This document shows positions 8,126 to 16,188 of a DNA stretch of 64,000 bases, piece after piece (the stretch's first letter is position 1; every line of letters starts with the position of its first letter). Made by a program: the position numbers and the translations under genes. A model generated the notes under the pieces. It made no database searches. It was given only the letters and a program-made list of their open reading frames with translations, and was not told the origin of the DNA. The stretch is taken from contig NC_020813.1 of assembly GCF_000348725.1 (NCBI RefSeq), forward strand, positions 248,001-312,000, written 5' to 3'. Source of the stretch: Pseudobdellovibrio exovorus JSS (GTDB lineage: Bacteria > Bdellovibrionota > Bdellovibrionia > Bdellovibrionales > Bdellovibrionaceae).

Positions 8126-9037
8126 TTAAAGACTGTAGTTACGTAGATCTTGAGTGATGATCTCGGTGGCTACCTCAAGAAAAGCTGTGAGCTTCTTCGG
8201 CAAGAAATCCTGTTTCGGATAGATAAACCGCACAGGGCGCACATCGGACTTCCAGTCCTCGAGTACCCGTACTAGTCGTCCTTTTTGAACTTCCGGATAG
8301 CAGAAGAACGTCGGCAACAGCGCGATACCTGTGCCGGATACCGCCAGTGCCTTAATTAAATTCAAATCGTTGATTTTCATTTGGCGGGATAAGGGTGCTG
8401 TCACCAATCCACGTGGTCCATTCAACTGCCAGCCGCGTGAACCCAGTGCACTGAAATGCAAGGCACAGTGATCTGCTAAGTCTTTTATCGTCTTCGGAGT
8501 GCCGTTCGCTTTTAGATATTGGGGGCTGGCGAACAGGGCAAAATAGACCGAACCTAATTTTTTTGAAATCAAACTGGAGTCTTTCAGCTCTCCGGCGCGA
8601 ATGGCCAGATCATAACCTTCCGCAACTAAGTCCACAGTTCTATCTGTTAAAAGTAACTCTAATTGCACCTCGGGATATTTTTTCTGGAATTCACGCACGA
8701 CCTGCGGCATGACAGTACCGCCTAACTCAACTGGCGTCGTGATACGTAGAAGTCCATGGGGAATCGCTTGGCCCTGATGCAGTTGTTCTTCCACACTGGT
8801 GATCTGGCGTAGCGCTTGCACACTGTTCTGATAGTAGTCCTTACCGGCCTCAGTGATATGCAATTTGCGGGTCGTTCGACGAATCAATGTAACACCAAGG
8901 CGTTTTTCCAATGACGAGACTTTGGCGCTAACAGTGGATTTGGGTATTTCCAATTGCTCGGCAGCCCGTACGAAGCTGCCGGTTTCGACCACTTTAACAA
9001 AAATAACGATTTCATTCAGATCGGGGTGTTTTATCAT
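8126..9037 (-). CDS. LysR-family transcriptional regulator divergent to yceI/pirin
   Basis: 303 residues. The helix-turn-helix (SFVRAAEQLEIPKSTVSAKV) opens the protein, and the effector domain includes PVELGGTVMPQVV and DLAIRAGEL. This resembles the AaeR/DhcR-like subgroup, which often sits divergent to YceI and pirin genes, as here. It is homologous in layout to the LysR protein at 34840-35736. Control of the divergent yceI-pirin pair is inferred from position. Confidence 0.92.
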   Translation of the reverse strand: MIKHPDLNEIVIFVKVVETGSFVRAAEQLEIPKSTVSAKVSSLEKRLGVTLIRRTTRKLHITEAGKDYYQNSVQALRQITSVEEQLHQGQAIPHGLLRITTPVELGGTVMPQVVREFQKKYPEVQLELLLTDRTVDLVAEGYDLAIRAGELKDSSLISKKLGSVYFALFASPQYLKANGTPKTIKDLADHCALHFSALGSRGWQLNGPRGLVTAPLSRQMKINDLNLIKALAVSGTGIALLPTFFCYPEVQKGRLVRVLEDWKSDVRPVRFIYPKQDFLPKKLTAFLEVATEIITQDLRNYSL

Positions 9038-9043
9038 AGGTCA

Positions 9044-9089
9044 ATTGTACAATACAATGAACTATTAATCTAGATTATACAGTCTAATC
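9044..9089. promoter_or_regulatory. Divergent LysR/yceI control region with short inverted repeats
   Basis: The region contains palindrome ATTGTACAAT (9044-9053), palindrome TAATCTAGATTA (9066-9077) and another TAATC half (9085-9089), forming a series of TAATC/GATTA half-sites. It is a likely binding region for the divergent LysR protein. The base GTCTAATCA at 9082-9090 recurs at about 35779 upstream of the other LysR-controlled operon. Confidence 0.4.
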
Positions 9090-9152
9090 AACTAATGAAA
9101 GATGACGTAAAGTAAGATCATACAAATGTTACAGAAACAAAAGGAGACTCAA

Positions 9153-9683
9153 ATGGCTACCAAATGGCAAATAGACCCAACCCACTCAAGTGTGAGCTTC
9201 AGTATTAAACACATGATGATCGCTAAAGTGCATGGCGGGTTTGAAAAACTATCAGGAACGTTAACCTACGACGCACAAAATGCCGCGGCATCGGCAGTGG
9301 ATGTTAGTATCGATGCCAGCAGTATCAATACTCGCGAGCCACAACGTGATGCCCACTTGAAAAGTGCAGACTTTTTCGATGTGGAAAAATTTCCGCAGAT
9401 CACCTTTAAATCTAAAAAAGTAGAAGGCTCAGGTGACGAGCTGAAAGTGACAGGTGATCTGAGCATCCACGGCGTGACGAAAGAGGTGACTTTAGATGTT
9501 GAAGGTCCATCAGAAGAGTTAAAAGATCCCTATGGAAATATTAAAATCGGTGTTTCAGCCAGTACCAAAATCAAACGTAAAGATTTTGGTTTGACGTGGA
9601 ATGCGGCACTGGAAGCTGGCGGTGTTTTAGTCGGTGACGATGTGAACATCACGTTGGAAGTGCAATTTGTAAAACAAGCGTAA
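9153..9683 (+). CDS. YceI-family lipid-binding protein
   Basis: The ATG at 9153 follows AAGGAG with correct spacing and gives 176 residues starting MATKWQIDPTHSSVSFSIKHMM, the family signature. The frame is open to 9126, but the extra nine residues carry no leader. YceI folds as a lipocalin-like barrel that binds polyisoprenoids. No signal peptide is visible, so this copy is probably cytoplasmic. It probably forms an operon with the pirin gene 35 bp downstream. Confidence 0.9.
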   Translation: MATKWQIDPTHSSVSFSIKHMMIAKVHGGFEKLSGTLTYDAQNAAASAVDVSIDASSINTREPQRDAHLKSADFFDVEKFPQITFKSKKVEGSGDELKVTGDLSIHGVTKEVTLDVEGPSEELKDPYGNIKIGVSASTKIKRKDFGLTWNAALEAGGVLVGDDVNITLEVQFVKQA

Positions 9684-9718
9684 GCAGTTAGGCATAACAA
9701 AAAAGAAAAGGAGGCCCC

Positions 9719-10417
9719 ATGCTGCAACTCAGAAAATCAAACGAGCGTGGATTGGCCAATCACGGTTGGCTTAAATCCAGACATACATTCTCATTCGCCG
9801 AGTACTACGATCCTCAGCAAATGGGATTCAGGTCCTTACGTGTGATCAATGAAGATCGCATTGAAGGAGGAACTGGTTTTGACGCCCATCCTCATCGTGA
9901 TATGGAGATTATCTCGTACGTGGTCAAAGGCGCACTTCAACATCAGGATTCGATAGGAAATAAAACGATTATCCGTCCCAACGAAGTGCAACGTATGACT
10001 GCGGGAACAGGAGTTGTGCACTCAGAATACAATGCGCAGCCTGAAGACGAGACCCATTTCTTTCAAATCTGGATTATGCCGGCTCAGCGTGGAGCGCAGC
10101 CAAACTACGGGCAGAAGTCTTTTGAAAAAGAACTGAATTCACAGAAACTTGTGCACGTGATTTCACAGGACGGACGTGAAGGTTCGATCAGCATCAATCA
10201 AGATGCGGATATGTACATCTCGCGCCTGAAAGCTGAGGATGAAATTGAGTATCAATTACGTCCCACGCGCGGTGCTTGGGTGCAGGTGGTGACAGGACGT
10301 TTGAACATCAATGGAACTGAAATCGGCGCCGGAGATGCCGCTTCCTTCACGCAGGCCGAACTTCTAAAATTTCGCGCCGTAGAAGGCAGTGAGTTTATAT
10401 TATTTGATCTGGCCTAA
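9719..10417 (+). CDS. Pirin family protein (YhaK-like)
   Basis: 232 residues with ribosome-binding site AAGGAGG. The double-cupin protein begins MLQLRKSNERGLANHGWLKS, and its cupin metal motif includes FDAHPHRDMEIISYVV with HPHRD, then GTGVVHSEYN. The family includes quercetinases and YhaK-like redox-sensing proteins. A second, longer pirin is encoded at 53800. Likely cotranscribed with yceI. Confidence 0.9.
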   Translation: MLQLRKSNERGLANHGWLKSRHTFSFAEYYDPQQMGFRSLRVINEDRIEGGTGFDAHPHRDMEIISYVVKGALQHQDSIGNKTIIRPNEVQRMTAGTGVVHSEYNAQPEDETHFFQIWIMPAQRGAQPNYGQKSFEKELNSQKLVHVISQDGREGSISINQDADMYISRLKAEDEIEYQLRPTRGAWVQVVTGRLNINGTEIGAGDAASFTQAELLKFRAVEGSEFILFDLA

Positions 10418-10435
10418 TCGACTAGATCCGGTAAT

Positions 10436-11029
10436 ATGGATCCGGTGAAAGCTCAAGACAGTGGATTTTTGAATTCGGATACATTTGCAAAAATAAAACG
10501 AATTAATGTTGTTGGTTCTAGTGCAACGGGCAAGTCGACGTTCAGTCGAAGACTGGCCCGTATTTTAAATGTGCCTCATGTTGAAATGGATCAATTATTC
10601 TGGAAACCGAACTGGACAGAATCCACAGACGACGAGTTCTTTCCCCGTGTAGAGCAAGCAGTCAGTCAAGAGGCCTGGGTTCTTGACGGAAATTACACCC
10701 GCACCGTTCCCATCAAATGGCAGCGGGTGCAAATGGTGGTCTGGTTGGACTATTCATTTCTGACCACTTTAAGGCAATCCATTCAGCGTTCCATCAGCAG
10801 AGCGTGGCAGAAAAAAGAGCTTTGGAGAGGCACCGGAAATACCGAATCCTTTCGCCGCAGTTTTTTCAGTAAAAAATCTGTGATCTGGTGGATGATCACA
10901 AACTATCAGAAAAACCAAAGTAAATACGAAAGCTATTTCAATGACCCCGAATGGAGTCATGTGTTATTTGTCCGTTTAAAAAGTAGGGACGAGGCCGAAA
11001 GATTTTTAAAGTCTATCAGGCCTTCTTAA
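10436..11029 (+). CDS. P-loop nucleoside kinase-like protein (FlaR/topology-modulation type)
   Basis: 197 residues. Walker A is GSSATGKST (about residues 27-35), followed by [17 protein letters not shown], a hallmark of the adenylate-kinase-like group annotated FlaR or DNA topology modulation protein. A lid-like [15 protein letters not shown] follows. The family name is historical; the substrate is unknown. Its 3' end overlaps the convergent yjdM gene by 14 bp. Confidence 0.75.
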   Translation: MDPVKAQDSGFLNSDTFAKIKRINVVGSSATGKSTFSRRLARILNVPHVEMDQLFWKPNWTESTDDEFFPRVEQAVSQEAWVLDGNYTRTVPIKWQRVQMVVWLDYSFLTTLRQSIQRSISRAWQKKELWRGTGNTESFRRSFFSKKSVIWWMITNYQKNQSKYESYFNDPEWSHVLFVRLKSRDEAERFLKSIRPS

Positions 11030-11369
11030 CGAATTCCGATTTCAAATTAATTGAGCCAATGCCATCAATCTTACAGGCAATATCGTGGCCATCACCGGCA
11101 TCGGTCAGGCGAATGCTTTTCACTTTCGTGCCGACTTTCACAACGGATGACGAGCCTTTGATTTTTAGCTCTTTAATCACTGTGACTGAATCACCATCTT
11201 GCAGGATATTGCCGAAGGCATCGCGTTTATGCGTATCTGCTTCGGCAGGGGCTTCTTCTGCGACAGCAACGGCGCTCCATTCGTGGAAGCACTCGGGGCA
11301 AATCCATAGATTGCCATCTTGATAGACATTTTCAGAATTACATTGGGGACATTTAGGTGTTGTTGACAT
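11016..11369 (-). CDS. yjdM: YjdM/PhnA zinc-ribbon domain protein
   Basis: Starting at [10 protein letters not shown] (11369) gives 117 residues; an in-frame ATG lies six codons upstream. The N-terminal zinc ribbon has [10 protein letters not shown] with ICPECFHEW, then a linker and the C-terminal PhnA domain ([28 protein letters not shown]). This is the complete YjdM layout. It was formerly annotated as an alkylphosphonate utilisation protein, but its real function is unknown. Confidence 0.92.
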   Translation of the reverse strand: MSTTPKCPQCNSENVYQDGNLWICPECFHEWSAVAVAEEAPAEADTHKRDAFGNILQDGDSVTVIKELKIKGSSSVVKVGTKVKSIRLTDAGDGHDIACKIDGIGSINLKSEFVKKA

Positions 11370-11463
11370 AATTCGAGATGCTATCACACTGAAGAATCTT
11401 CAAAGAAGCGAAACAGAGATTTCGCCTTAAAGAACTAGTGGAATATCTAGTTAGGTGTAAAAA

Positions 11464-11661
11464 CTATTTTTTATGACCTAACGAGCACGTGTTAATTCCC
11501 AGCATTGCGTAGGGTGGACACCATCCCAGAAAACCTGTAGCTAACGGCACTAGGCCCAACAGAAACCAGTAGTTAGCTGGCCCCCAGAAAGCCAATGAAG
11601 TCAGAATAGCTCCTGCGAGGATACGAATAGTTCTTTCGATAGGGTGGATATTTTTTGTCAT
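11464..11661 (-). CDS. DUF2892 (YgaP-like) inner membrane protein
   Basis: 65 residues with two membrane segments. It begins IHPIERTIRILAGA and ends with GWCPPYAMLGINTC, the DUF2892 signature found fused to rhodanese in YgaP and as a stand-alone protein in sulfur operons. It is three bases downstream of the Blh-like hydrolase gene and surely cotranscribed. The CP and terminal Cys residues could take part in sulfur or sulfide transfer; that role is inferred from context. Confidence 0.88.
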   Translation of the reverse strand: MTKNIHPIERTIRILAGAILTSLAFWGPANYWFLLGLVPLATGFLGWCPPYAMLGINTCSLGHKK

Positions 11662-11664
11662 GGT

Positions 11665-12561
11665 TTACTCCTTGATTGGTATTTTCAAATATTTAGTTCC
11701 GTTGTCTTCTGGCTGTGGCAAATGACCTGCGTCGATATTCACTTGCACACTTGGTAGCAGTAATCTCGGTGCCGCCAACGTTTTATCACGGGCATTGCGA
11801 AAGCTGACAAACTGTTCGCGGCTGGTGTTGGATTTCAGTTGGATGTTCTGTTCTTTTTGTTCTTGGATAGTTGACTGAAATGCTAACTCTCGTCCATTTG
11901 GCATGTAATCGTGGCCCACAAAAACGCGGTAGTGATCTGGCAGTTGATAGATTTTTTGGACTGAGCTGTAAAGGTCATCTGCACTGCCTGCAGGGAAGTC
12001 ACAGCGTCCGGTGCCATAGTCAGGCATGAAGAGAGCGTCTCCGGTAAAAACAGCATCGCCAATAATATAAGTGCCACAGGCCGGAGTATGCCCCGGAGTA
12101 TAAAGAGTCTCTACAGTGAGCGCGCCCGCATGCAGAGGTTTTCCCTCTTCTAGGAGTAAGTCGAATTGGCTACCATCGGTTTTAAAGTCAGCAGCCAGAT
12201 TAAAGACATTCTTAAAAACTTTTTGTACATCAGTGATGCGGGCACCGATACCAATTTGGGCCTTTGGTAAATTCCGCTTCAGAACCTGAGAGCCTGAAAC
12301 GTGATCGGCGTGGGCGTGGGTTTCTAAAATATAATGCACCTGAAGATTCTGTGCTTGAATAAAATTTAAAACCTCGGCGGCAGAGTCCTGCGACATTTTA
12401 GAAGCCGCCGGATCGTAGTCCCATACGGGATCAATCACCAAGGCATCCCGCGTGTCGGGGTCGTAGACCACGTAGGTCAGTGTCCATGTGGCTTTGTCAA
12501 AAAACTCTTTCACTACAGGTTGTAATGTGGATTTTGCTGGGGATTTCAATGTGAGCTTCAT
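11665..12561 (-). CDS. Blh/ETHE1-type metallo-beta-lactamase-fold hydrolase (persulfide dioxygenase-like)
   Basis: The ATG at 12561 follows GGAGG and gives 298 residues; the frame upstream to 12672 runs through the control region. HAHADH (residues 82-87) is the HxHxDH site; GHTPACGTYIIGDAVFTGDALF and FVGHDY follow as in persulfide dioxygenases. These are Fe(II) enzymes that oxidise glutathione persulfide to sulfite. The BigR-regulon Blh protein has the same layout and the same DUF2892 neighbour. Regulation by the divergent Crp/Fnr protein through the palindrome at 12625 is inferred. Confidence 0.88.
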   Translation of the reverse strand: MKLTLKSPAKSTLQPVVKEFFDKATWTLTYVVYDPDTRDALVIDPVWDYDPAASKMSQDSAAEVLNFIQAQNLQVHYILETHAHADHVSGSQVLKRNLPKAQIGIGARITDVQKVFKNVFNLAADFKTDGSQFDLLLEEGKPLHAGALTVETLYTPGHTPACGTYIIGDAVFTGDALFMPDYGTGRCDFPAGSADDLYSSVQKIYQLPDHYRVFVGHDYMPNGRELAFQSTIQEQKEQNIQLKSNTSREQFVSFRNARDKTLAAPRLLLPSVQVNIDAGHLPQPEDNGTKYLKIPIKE

Positions 12562-12624
12562 AGATCCTCCGTTATGGTTTCTGTGAAGATATTGAAGACA
12601 TCTTAACCTGAAAGGACTCAGTAC

Positions 12625-12646
12625 AAGTATGTTCTGGAACATACTT
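12625..12646. promoter_or_regulatory. 22-bp perfect palindrome: Crp/Fnr-type operator 1
   Basis: Ten-base arms AAGTATGTTC and GAACATACTT surround TG. The TATGT...ACATA symmetry and 22-bp length match Crp/Fnr-family sites. It lies between the blh-like gene and the regulator gene, and its near copy lies upstream of the rhodanese gene. Taking class II spacing (-41.5), possible -10 elements fall on both sides: TGTATC at 12665-12670 for the plus strand and TAAGAT at 12605-12600 for the minus strand. Confidence 0.75.
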
Positions 12647-12710
12647 TTGTTAAAAAAGCGGGGCTGTATCAAAACTTCTCTTTTTAGCGCAGATAGTTTA
12701 GTCTTTTTCT

Positions 12711-13355
12711 ATGGAATTCAAACAGTTATGGACAGGGTTACCTTCAGATGTACAAGCCGAGTTTGAGTCTGCTGCCACTGTAATCGAGCTTAAACGGGGC
12801 GATAGCATCTATAAACAGGGGGATGATCCCCGCGGGATTTACTTTGTGCAAAAGGGCCTCGTGGGGTTAGTGATTCTGGGGCTGACAGGCAAAGAACATT
12901 TACTGCGATTTTTCAGACAAGATCAGTTTTTTGGACATCGTTCGCTATTTTCAGATGAAAAATACCATGCCTCTGCGGTGGCCCTTGAGCCCACTGTTTT
13001 GCATCTTGTACCTAAAGCCACAATCCTATCCGTTTTGCAAAAACAGCCGCAGATGTTGTTTGATGTGGTCAAAGTTTTATCCCGCGAACTTCGCCGCTGT
13101 GAAAATCAACACGTCATGGTTTTGGATCATCAAATCGATGTGCGAGTGGCACAGGCATTGATTTATTTAAAAGATCTGCACCCAGAACATAACTGGACAC
13201 GGCAAGAGATCGCCAACTTCTGTGCCAGCACTGTTTCGACAGTGATTAAGGCCTTAGCGGATTTGGAATTCCGTGGACTTATTCGCCAAGAGGGGCGATC
13301 CATTGAAATTTTAGATCGAGATGCGCTGATCTCGTTACAAGACGACAGCCAATAG
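12711..13355 (+). CDS. Crp/Fnr-family transcriptional regulator of the sulfur regulon
   Basis: 214 residues: cyclic-nucleotide-binding-like barrel (about 20-120), dimer helix, then a Crp-type helix-turn-helix (TRQEIANFCASTVSTVIKALADLE, residues about 162-185). It has no N-terminal cysteine cluster, so it is not an Fnr iron-sulfur sensor. The phosphate-binding cassette (GHRSLF...) lacks the canonical GE..RSA residues, so cAMP binding is doubtful. C22-type single cysteines are not obvious signal sites. No Shine-Dalgarno precedes the ATG. Flanked by operators 1 and 2; autoregulation is likely. Confidence 0.9.
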   Translation: MEFKQLWTGLPSDVQAEFESAATVIELKRGDSIYKQGDDPRGIYFVQKGLVGLVILGLTGKEHLLRFFRQDQFFGHRSLFSDEKYHASAVALEPTVLHLVPKATILSVLQKQPQMLFDVVKVLSRELRRCENQHVMVLDHQIDVRVAQALIYLKDLHPEHNWTRQEIANFCASTVSTVIKALADLEFRGLIRQEGRSIEILDRDALISLQDDSQ

Positions 13356-13377
13356 CGATTTGAAATAAATTGTCAGA

Positions 13378-13430
13378 AAGTATGTGCTAGCACATCATTC
13401 TTTTTCAGCCATAGGTGCATAATCAACCTA
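13378..13430 (+). promoter_or_regulatory. Crp/Fnr-type operator 2 and putative leaderless class II promoter
   Basis: The 22-bp site at 13378-13399 has the 14-bp perfect core ATGTGCTAGCACAT and left flank AAGT identical to operator 1. A -10-like CATAAT lies at 13418-13423. A start site seven bases beyond it is base 13430, the A of the rhodanese ATG. The operator centre (13388.5) would then be at -41.5, the exact class II activator position. The gene lacks a Shine-Dalgarno, consistent with a leaderless mRNA. Start site is inferred. Confidence 0.6.
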
Positions 13431-14107
13431 TGGAATTTAAGAAGACACATTTAACATGCGAACAGGTCTATAATATATGGACATCCGAGCCCGAGCTGAT
13501 TCAGGTTTTAGATTTGCGTCCTCAAGGGGAATATGCAAAAGGCCATATTCCCAACGCCACTGCTATCACACCTGAACAGTTGCCATTACGTCTGCAACAG
13601 ATCGGTGATCGGCTAGCTATTCTTGTCTGTGCAGAGTCCGCAGAAGATGCGATATATAACCAAATTAAAAATTTTGAAAATTTTGTTTTTCTAAGTCGTT
13701 GTCATCGGTGGCTCGAGCTGAACTATCCTGTATCCAAATCTTTACAACCTCAGATCGTCAATGGCATTCCTGAAATCTCGGTAGATGATGTGCAAAGCTA
13801 TTTGTTCCAGCCCCAATTTTTAGAAGCAAAAAATGTGCGTTTGATTGATGTTCGTCGTCCTGATGAATTCAATGGCGAACTGTCACATATTGCTGGGGCC
13901 ACCTTGGTGACATTGGGGCCAGAGCTGACAGATTTTTTAGAAAAAGGGGATCGTCAGCAGACGATTGTATTTGTCTGTCGCAGTGGAGCCAGATCGGGAA
14001 CGGCCACAGCAGAAAGCCTAAAGCTGGGATATACATCGACCATGAATATGGTGGGTGGTATGTTGTCTTGGAATGATAAAAAATTTCCGACAGAGAGGAA
14101 CTCATAA
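13430..14107 (+). CDS. Double-rhodanese sulfurtransferase
   Basis: From the ATG at 13430, 225 residues (an in-frame GTG at 13415 adds five). Two rhodanese domains: the first (about 8-100) has DLRPQGEYAKGHIPNA and C67 in VCAESA; the second (about 115-225) has DVRRPDEFNGELSHIAGA and the canonical loop CRSGARSG with C183. It carries persulfide sulfur, probably handed to or from the YeeE/YedE importers and the persulfide dioxygenase-like enzyme. The stop overlaps the next start (TAATG). Confidence 0.9.
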   Translation: MEFKKTHLTCEQVYNIWTSEPELIQVLDLRPQGEYAKGHIPNATAITPEQLPLRLQQIGDRLAILVCAESAEDAIYNQIKNFENFVFLSRCHRWLELNYPVSKSLQPQIVNGIPEISVDDVQSYLFQPQFLEAKNVRLIDVRRPDEFNGELSHIAGATLVTLGPELTDFLEKGDRQQTIVFVCRSGARSGTATAESLKLGYTSTMNMVGGMLSWNDKKFPTERNS

Positions 14108-14532
14108 TGCAGACAGAGTGGATTAATGCCTTATTAGGTGGAGTGCTGATTGGAATTTCCGTTTCACTGATGTTGTACTGGAATGGTCGTGTAACGGGAA
14201 TCAGCGGCATTATTAACGGCGTGCTGTCGCCATTAAAAGGCGACTCGCAATGGAGAGTTCTTTTTATTGCGGGCCTTGTTCTTGGCGGGCTGGTGATGCG
14301 TCAGATGAACTCTGATTTTTTTGAAAACACACTACAGACACCGATGTGGACTGTAGGTGTTGCTGGATTGCTTGTGGGATTCGGTACGATTATGGGAAGC
14401 GGCTGCACCAGCGGTCATGGTGTCTGTGGTATCAGTCGCTTGTCACCACGCTCGTTGATAGCCACTGTAGTTTTTATGGTGGCAGGAACTCTGGCGGTCG
14501 TGCTCTTTAGAAAGTTAGGGATACTTTTATGA
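14107..14532 (+). CDS. YeeE/YedE-family sulfur transporter, first half
   Basis: 141 residues with four hydrophobic segments. The signature GCTSGHGVCGISRLSPRS is the cysteine motif that conducts thiosulfate-type sulfur in YeeE. In this half-size arrangement, two adjacent short proteins replace the longer fused transporter. It overlaps the next gene by four bases (ATGA), indicating coupled synthesis of two subunits. Confidence 0.9.
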   Translation: MQTEWINALLGGVLIGISVSLMLYWNGRVTGISGIINGVLSPLKGDSQWRVLFIAGLVLGGLVMRQMNSDFFENTLQTPMWTVGVAGLLVGFGTIMGSGCTSGHGVCGISRLSPRSLIATVVFMVAGTLAVVLFRKLGILL

Positions 14533-14957
14533 AAAATTCACTAGCAGCCTTAGTCGTAGGTTTTGTTTTTGCTATTGGATTAGGTTTGTCAGGTATGACT
14601 CAACCTCAAAAAGTGGTGGGCTTTTTAGATATTTTTGGTCAATGGGACCCATCATTGATGTTTGTGATGGTGGGAGCTATTGCTGTGCACGGGATCAGCT
14701 ATCGCCTGATCCGTCGCCGCGCTAAACCATTCTGGTCTAGCGAGTGGCATGTGCCGACGAAAAAAGAAATCACGCCGTCTTTAGTACTCGGTTCTTTCGT
14801 GTTTGGTGTGGGCTGGGCACTGGCAGGCTTCTGCCCGGGGCCAGCGATTACAGCCTTGGCCACCTTTGAGTTACGCCCAATAATTTTTGTAGTGAGTATG
14901 TTGATCGGTATGTTGATATTCCGCTGGCTGGATAAAGTTCTTAAAATCAAAAGGTAA
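14529..14957 (+). CDS. YeeE/YedE-family sulfur transporter, second half (DUF6691-like)
   Basis: 142 residues with four hydrophobic segments. GLGLSGMTQPQKVVGFLD opens the protein and GFCPGPAITAL near the end is the paired cysteine motif. Together with the previous gene it makes the split YeeE/YedE pair found beside rhodanese, Blh and DUF2892 genes. Import of a reduced sulfur species is the expected role; the direction of transport is not proven for this subgroup. Confidence 0.9.
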   Translation: MKNSLAALVVGFVFAIGLGLSGMTQPQKVVGFLDIFGQWDPSLMFVMVGAIAVHGISYRLIRRRAKPFWSSEWHVPTKKEITPSLVLGSFVFGVGWALAGFCPGPAITALATFELRPIIFVVSMLIGMLIFRWLDKVLKIKR

Positions 14958-14964
14958 GGTGTAT

Positions 14965-15795
14965 ATGGAAATCCTAGGTTATGGTGCAGCTATTCTGATG
15001 GGACTGATTCTAGGATTAACCGGAGGCGGTGGCTCTATTCTGACAGTTCCTATTTTGGTCTACCTTTTCCAAACAGAACCTTTATTGGCGACATCCTATT
15101 CTTTATTTATCGTCGGTGTGACCTCACTGATTGGAGGCTTTTTTTATCTTCGCAAAGAGGAAGTGGATCTGAAAACAGGATTCATCTTTGCCTTACCGAG
15201 TTTTATGGGAGTCTATTTAAGTCGACACCTACTTTTGCCGGCATTGCCAGATCCTGTCTTTCGCATTTTTCATTCTGATATCAGTAAGGCCACATTGGTG
15301 ATGGTCTTATTTGCTATTTTAATGTTGCTGACGTCGGTCTCGATGCTGCGTGGCCAAAAACAAAAACAAGAACAAAAGCAAAAAAATAACCAAGATACCT
15401 TGAGTGCCAAGAATAACACCAAGAAGTGGGCGTTGACGGCTTTGCAGGGATTTTTAGTCGGTGCTGTGACGGGATTTGTTGGGGCCGGAGGAGGATTTTT
15501 AATTATCCCAGCCTTAGTTCTTTTTGCTGGTCTTCCCATAAGAAAAGCGGTGGGAACTTCACTGTTTATCATTGCGGCGAATTCACTATTTGGATTTTCT
15601 AAAGATTTACAGCAAGGTATTTCTGTAGACTGGATATTGGCCCTTACGATTTTGACAATTGCGACAGTAGGTCTGTTTGGCGGTGCCATGTTGTCAGAAA
15701 AAATCCCAGAAAAATATCTGAAGACTGGGTTTGGTTATTTTGTATTGGTTATGGGCTTTGGGGTCCTACTAGATCAAGTTTTACGCTTAATTTAA
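14965..15795 (+). CDS. TauE/SafE (TSUP) family permease
   Basis: The ATG at 14965 has AAGG at a better distance than the GTG at 14959; it gives 276 residues. Two homologous halves each carry a glycine-rich motif: GLTGGGGSILTVPILV near the start and GFVGAGGGFLIIPALV at about 170-185. A basic, glutamine-rich loop (QKQKQEQKQKNNQ) links them. The family exports sulfite, sulfoacetate or related anions, so it is the likely exit route for sulfite made by the persulfide dioxygenase-like enzyme. Last gene of the operon. Confidence 0.9.
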   Translation: MEILGYGAAILMGLILGLTGGGGSILTVPILVYLFQTEPLLATSYSLFIVGVTSLIGGFFYLRKEEVDLKTGFIFALPSFMGVYLSRHLLLPALPDPVFRIFHSDISKATLVMVLFAILMLLTSVSMLRGQKQKQEQKQKNNQDTLSAKNNTKKWALTALQGFLVGAVTGFVGAGGGFLIIPALVLFAGLPIRKAVGTSLFIIAANSLFGFSKDLQQGISVDWILALTILTIATVGLFGGAMLSEKIPEKYLKTGFGYFVLVMGFGVLLDQVLRLI

Positions 15796-15865
15796 CAATA
15801 TTTAGACAGTCTTTGGTTTGTCATGCATTCATATCTTATGATGAAGCTTTGATTTTCAGCACACA

Positions 15866-15891
15866 ATATACTATACTGGGGTATATTATAT
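15866..15891. promoter_or_regulatory. DmeR-type operator
   Basis: TATAC-TGGG-GTATA (15872-15885) is flanked by AT-rich ATATAC and TATAT arms. It ends about 10 bp before the dmeR start. AT-flanked, GC-core inverted repeats of this form are the known sites of RcnR/FrmR/DmeR-type (DUF156) repressors. Confidence 0.75.
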
Positions 15892-15901
15892 GAGGTGATA
15901 T

Positions 15902-16180
15902 ATGTCCCACGTGATTGAAAATAAAAAGAAACTTGTCTCTAGAATTCGTCGTATCAAAGGACAATTAGAAGCCGTCGAGCGCAGTTTAGAGGCTGATGCA
16001 GATTGCTTTGCGGTTTTGCAGACTTTATCCGCTTGTCGCGGCGGACTTAATGGCCTTATGGGAGAATTAGTTGAAGGTCATATTACAGAGCATGTGATGC
16101 AGAATGCTCGATCTCCGAAGTCATCACAGGATAAAGCCGCGCTCGAATTGATCAAAGTCATGAAAACTTATTGGAAATGA
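15902..16180 (+). CDS. dmeR: DmeR-like nickel/cobalt-responsive repressor (DUF156/CsoR family)
   Basis: 92 residues of all-helical CsoR/RcnR fold. The metal fingerprint H3, C35, H60, H64 is visible (MSH, DADCF, EGHITEH), which is the RcnR/DmeR set for Ni(II)/Co(II), rather than the Cys-His-Cys set of copper CsoR. It is eight bases upstream of the DmeF-type efflux gene and directly follows a DmeR-type operator, so metal-released autorepression of both genes is expected. Confidence 0.9.
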   Translation: MSHVIENKKKLVSRIRRIKGQLEAVERSLEADADCFAVLQTLSACRGGLNGLMGELVEGHITEHVMQNARSPKSSQDKAALELIKVMKTYWK

Positions 16181-16188
16181 GTTGATAT

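Noticed and set aside
15270-15689. Minus-strand frame of 139 codons inside the TauE/SafE gene
   Set aside because: Mirror of a membrane gene with conserved glycine motifs; no ribosome-binding site and no recognisable protein.
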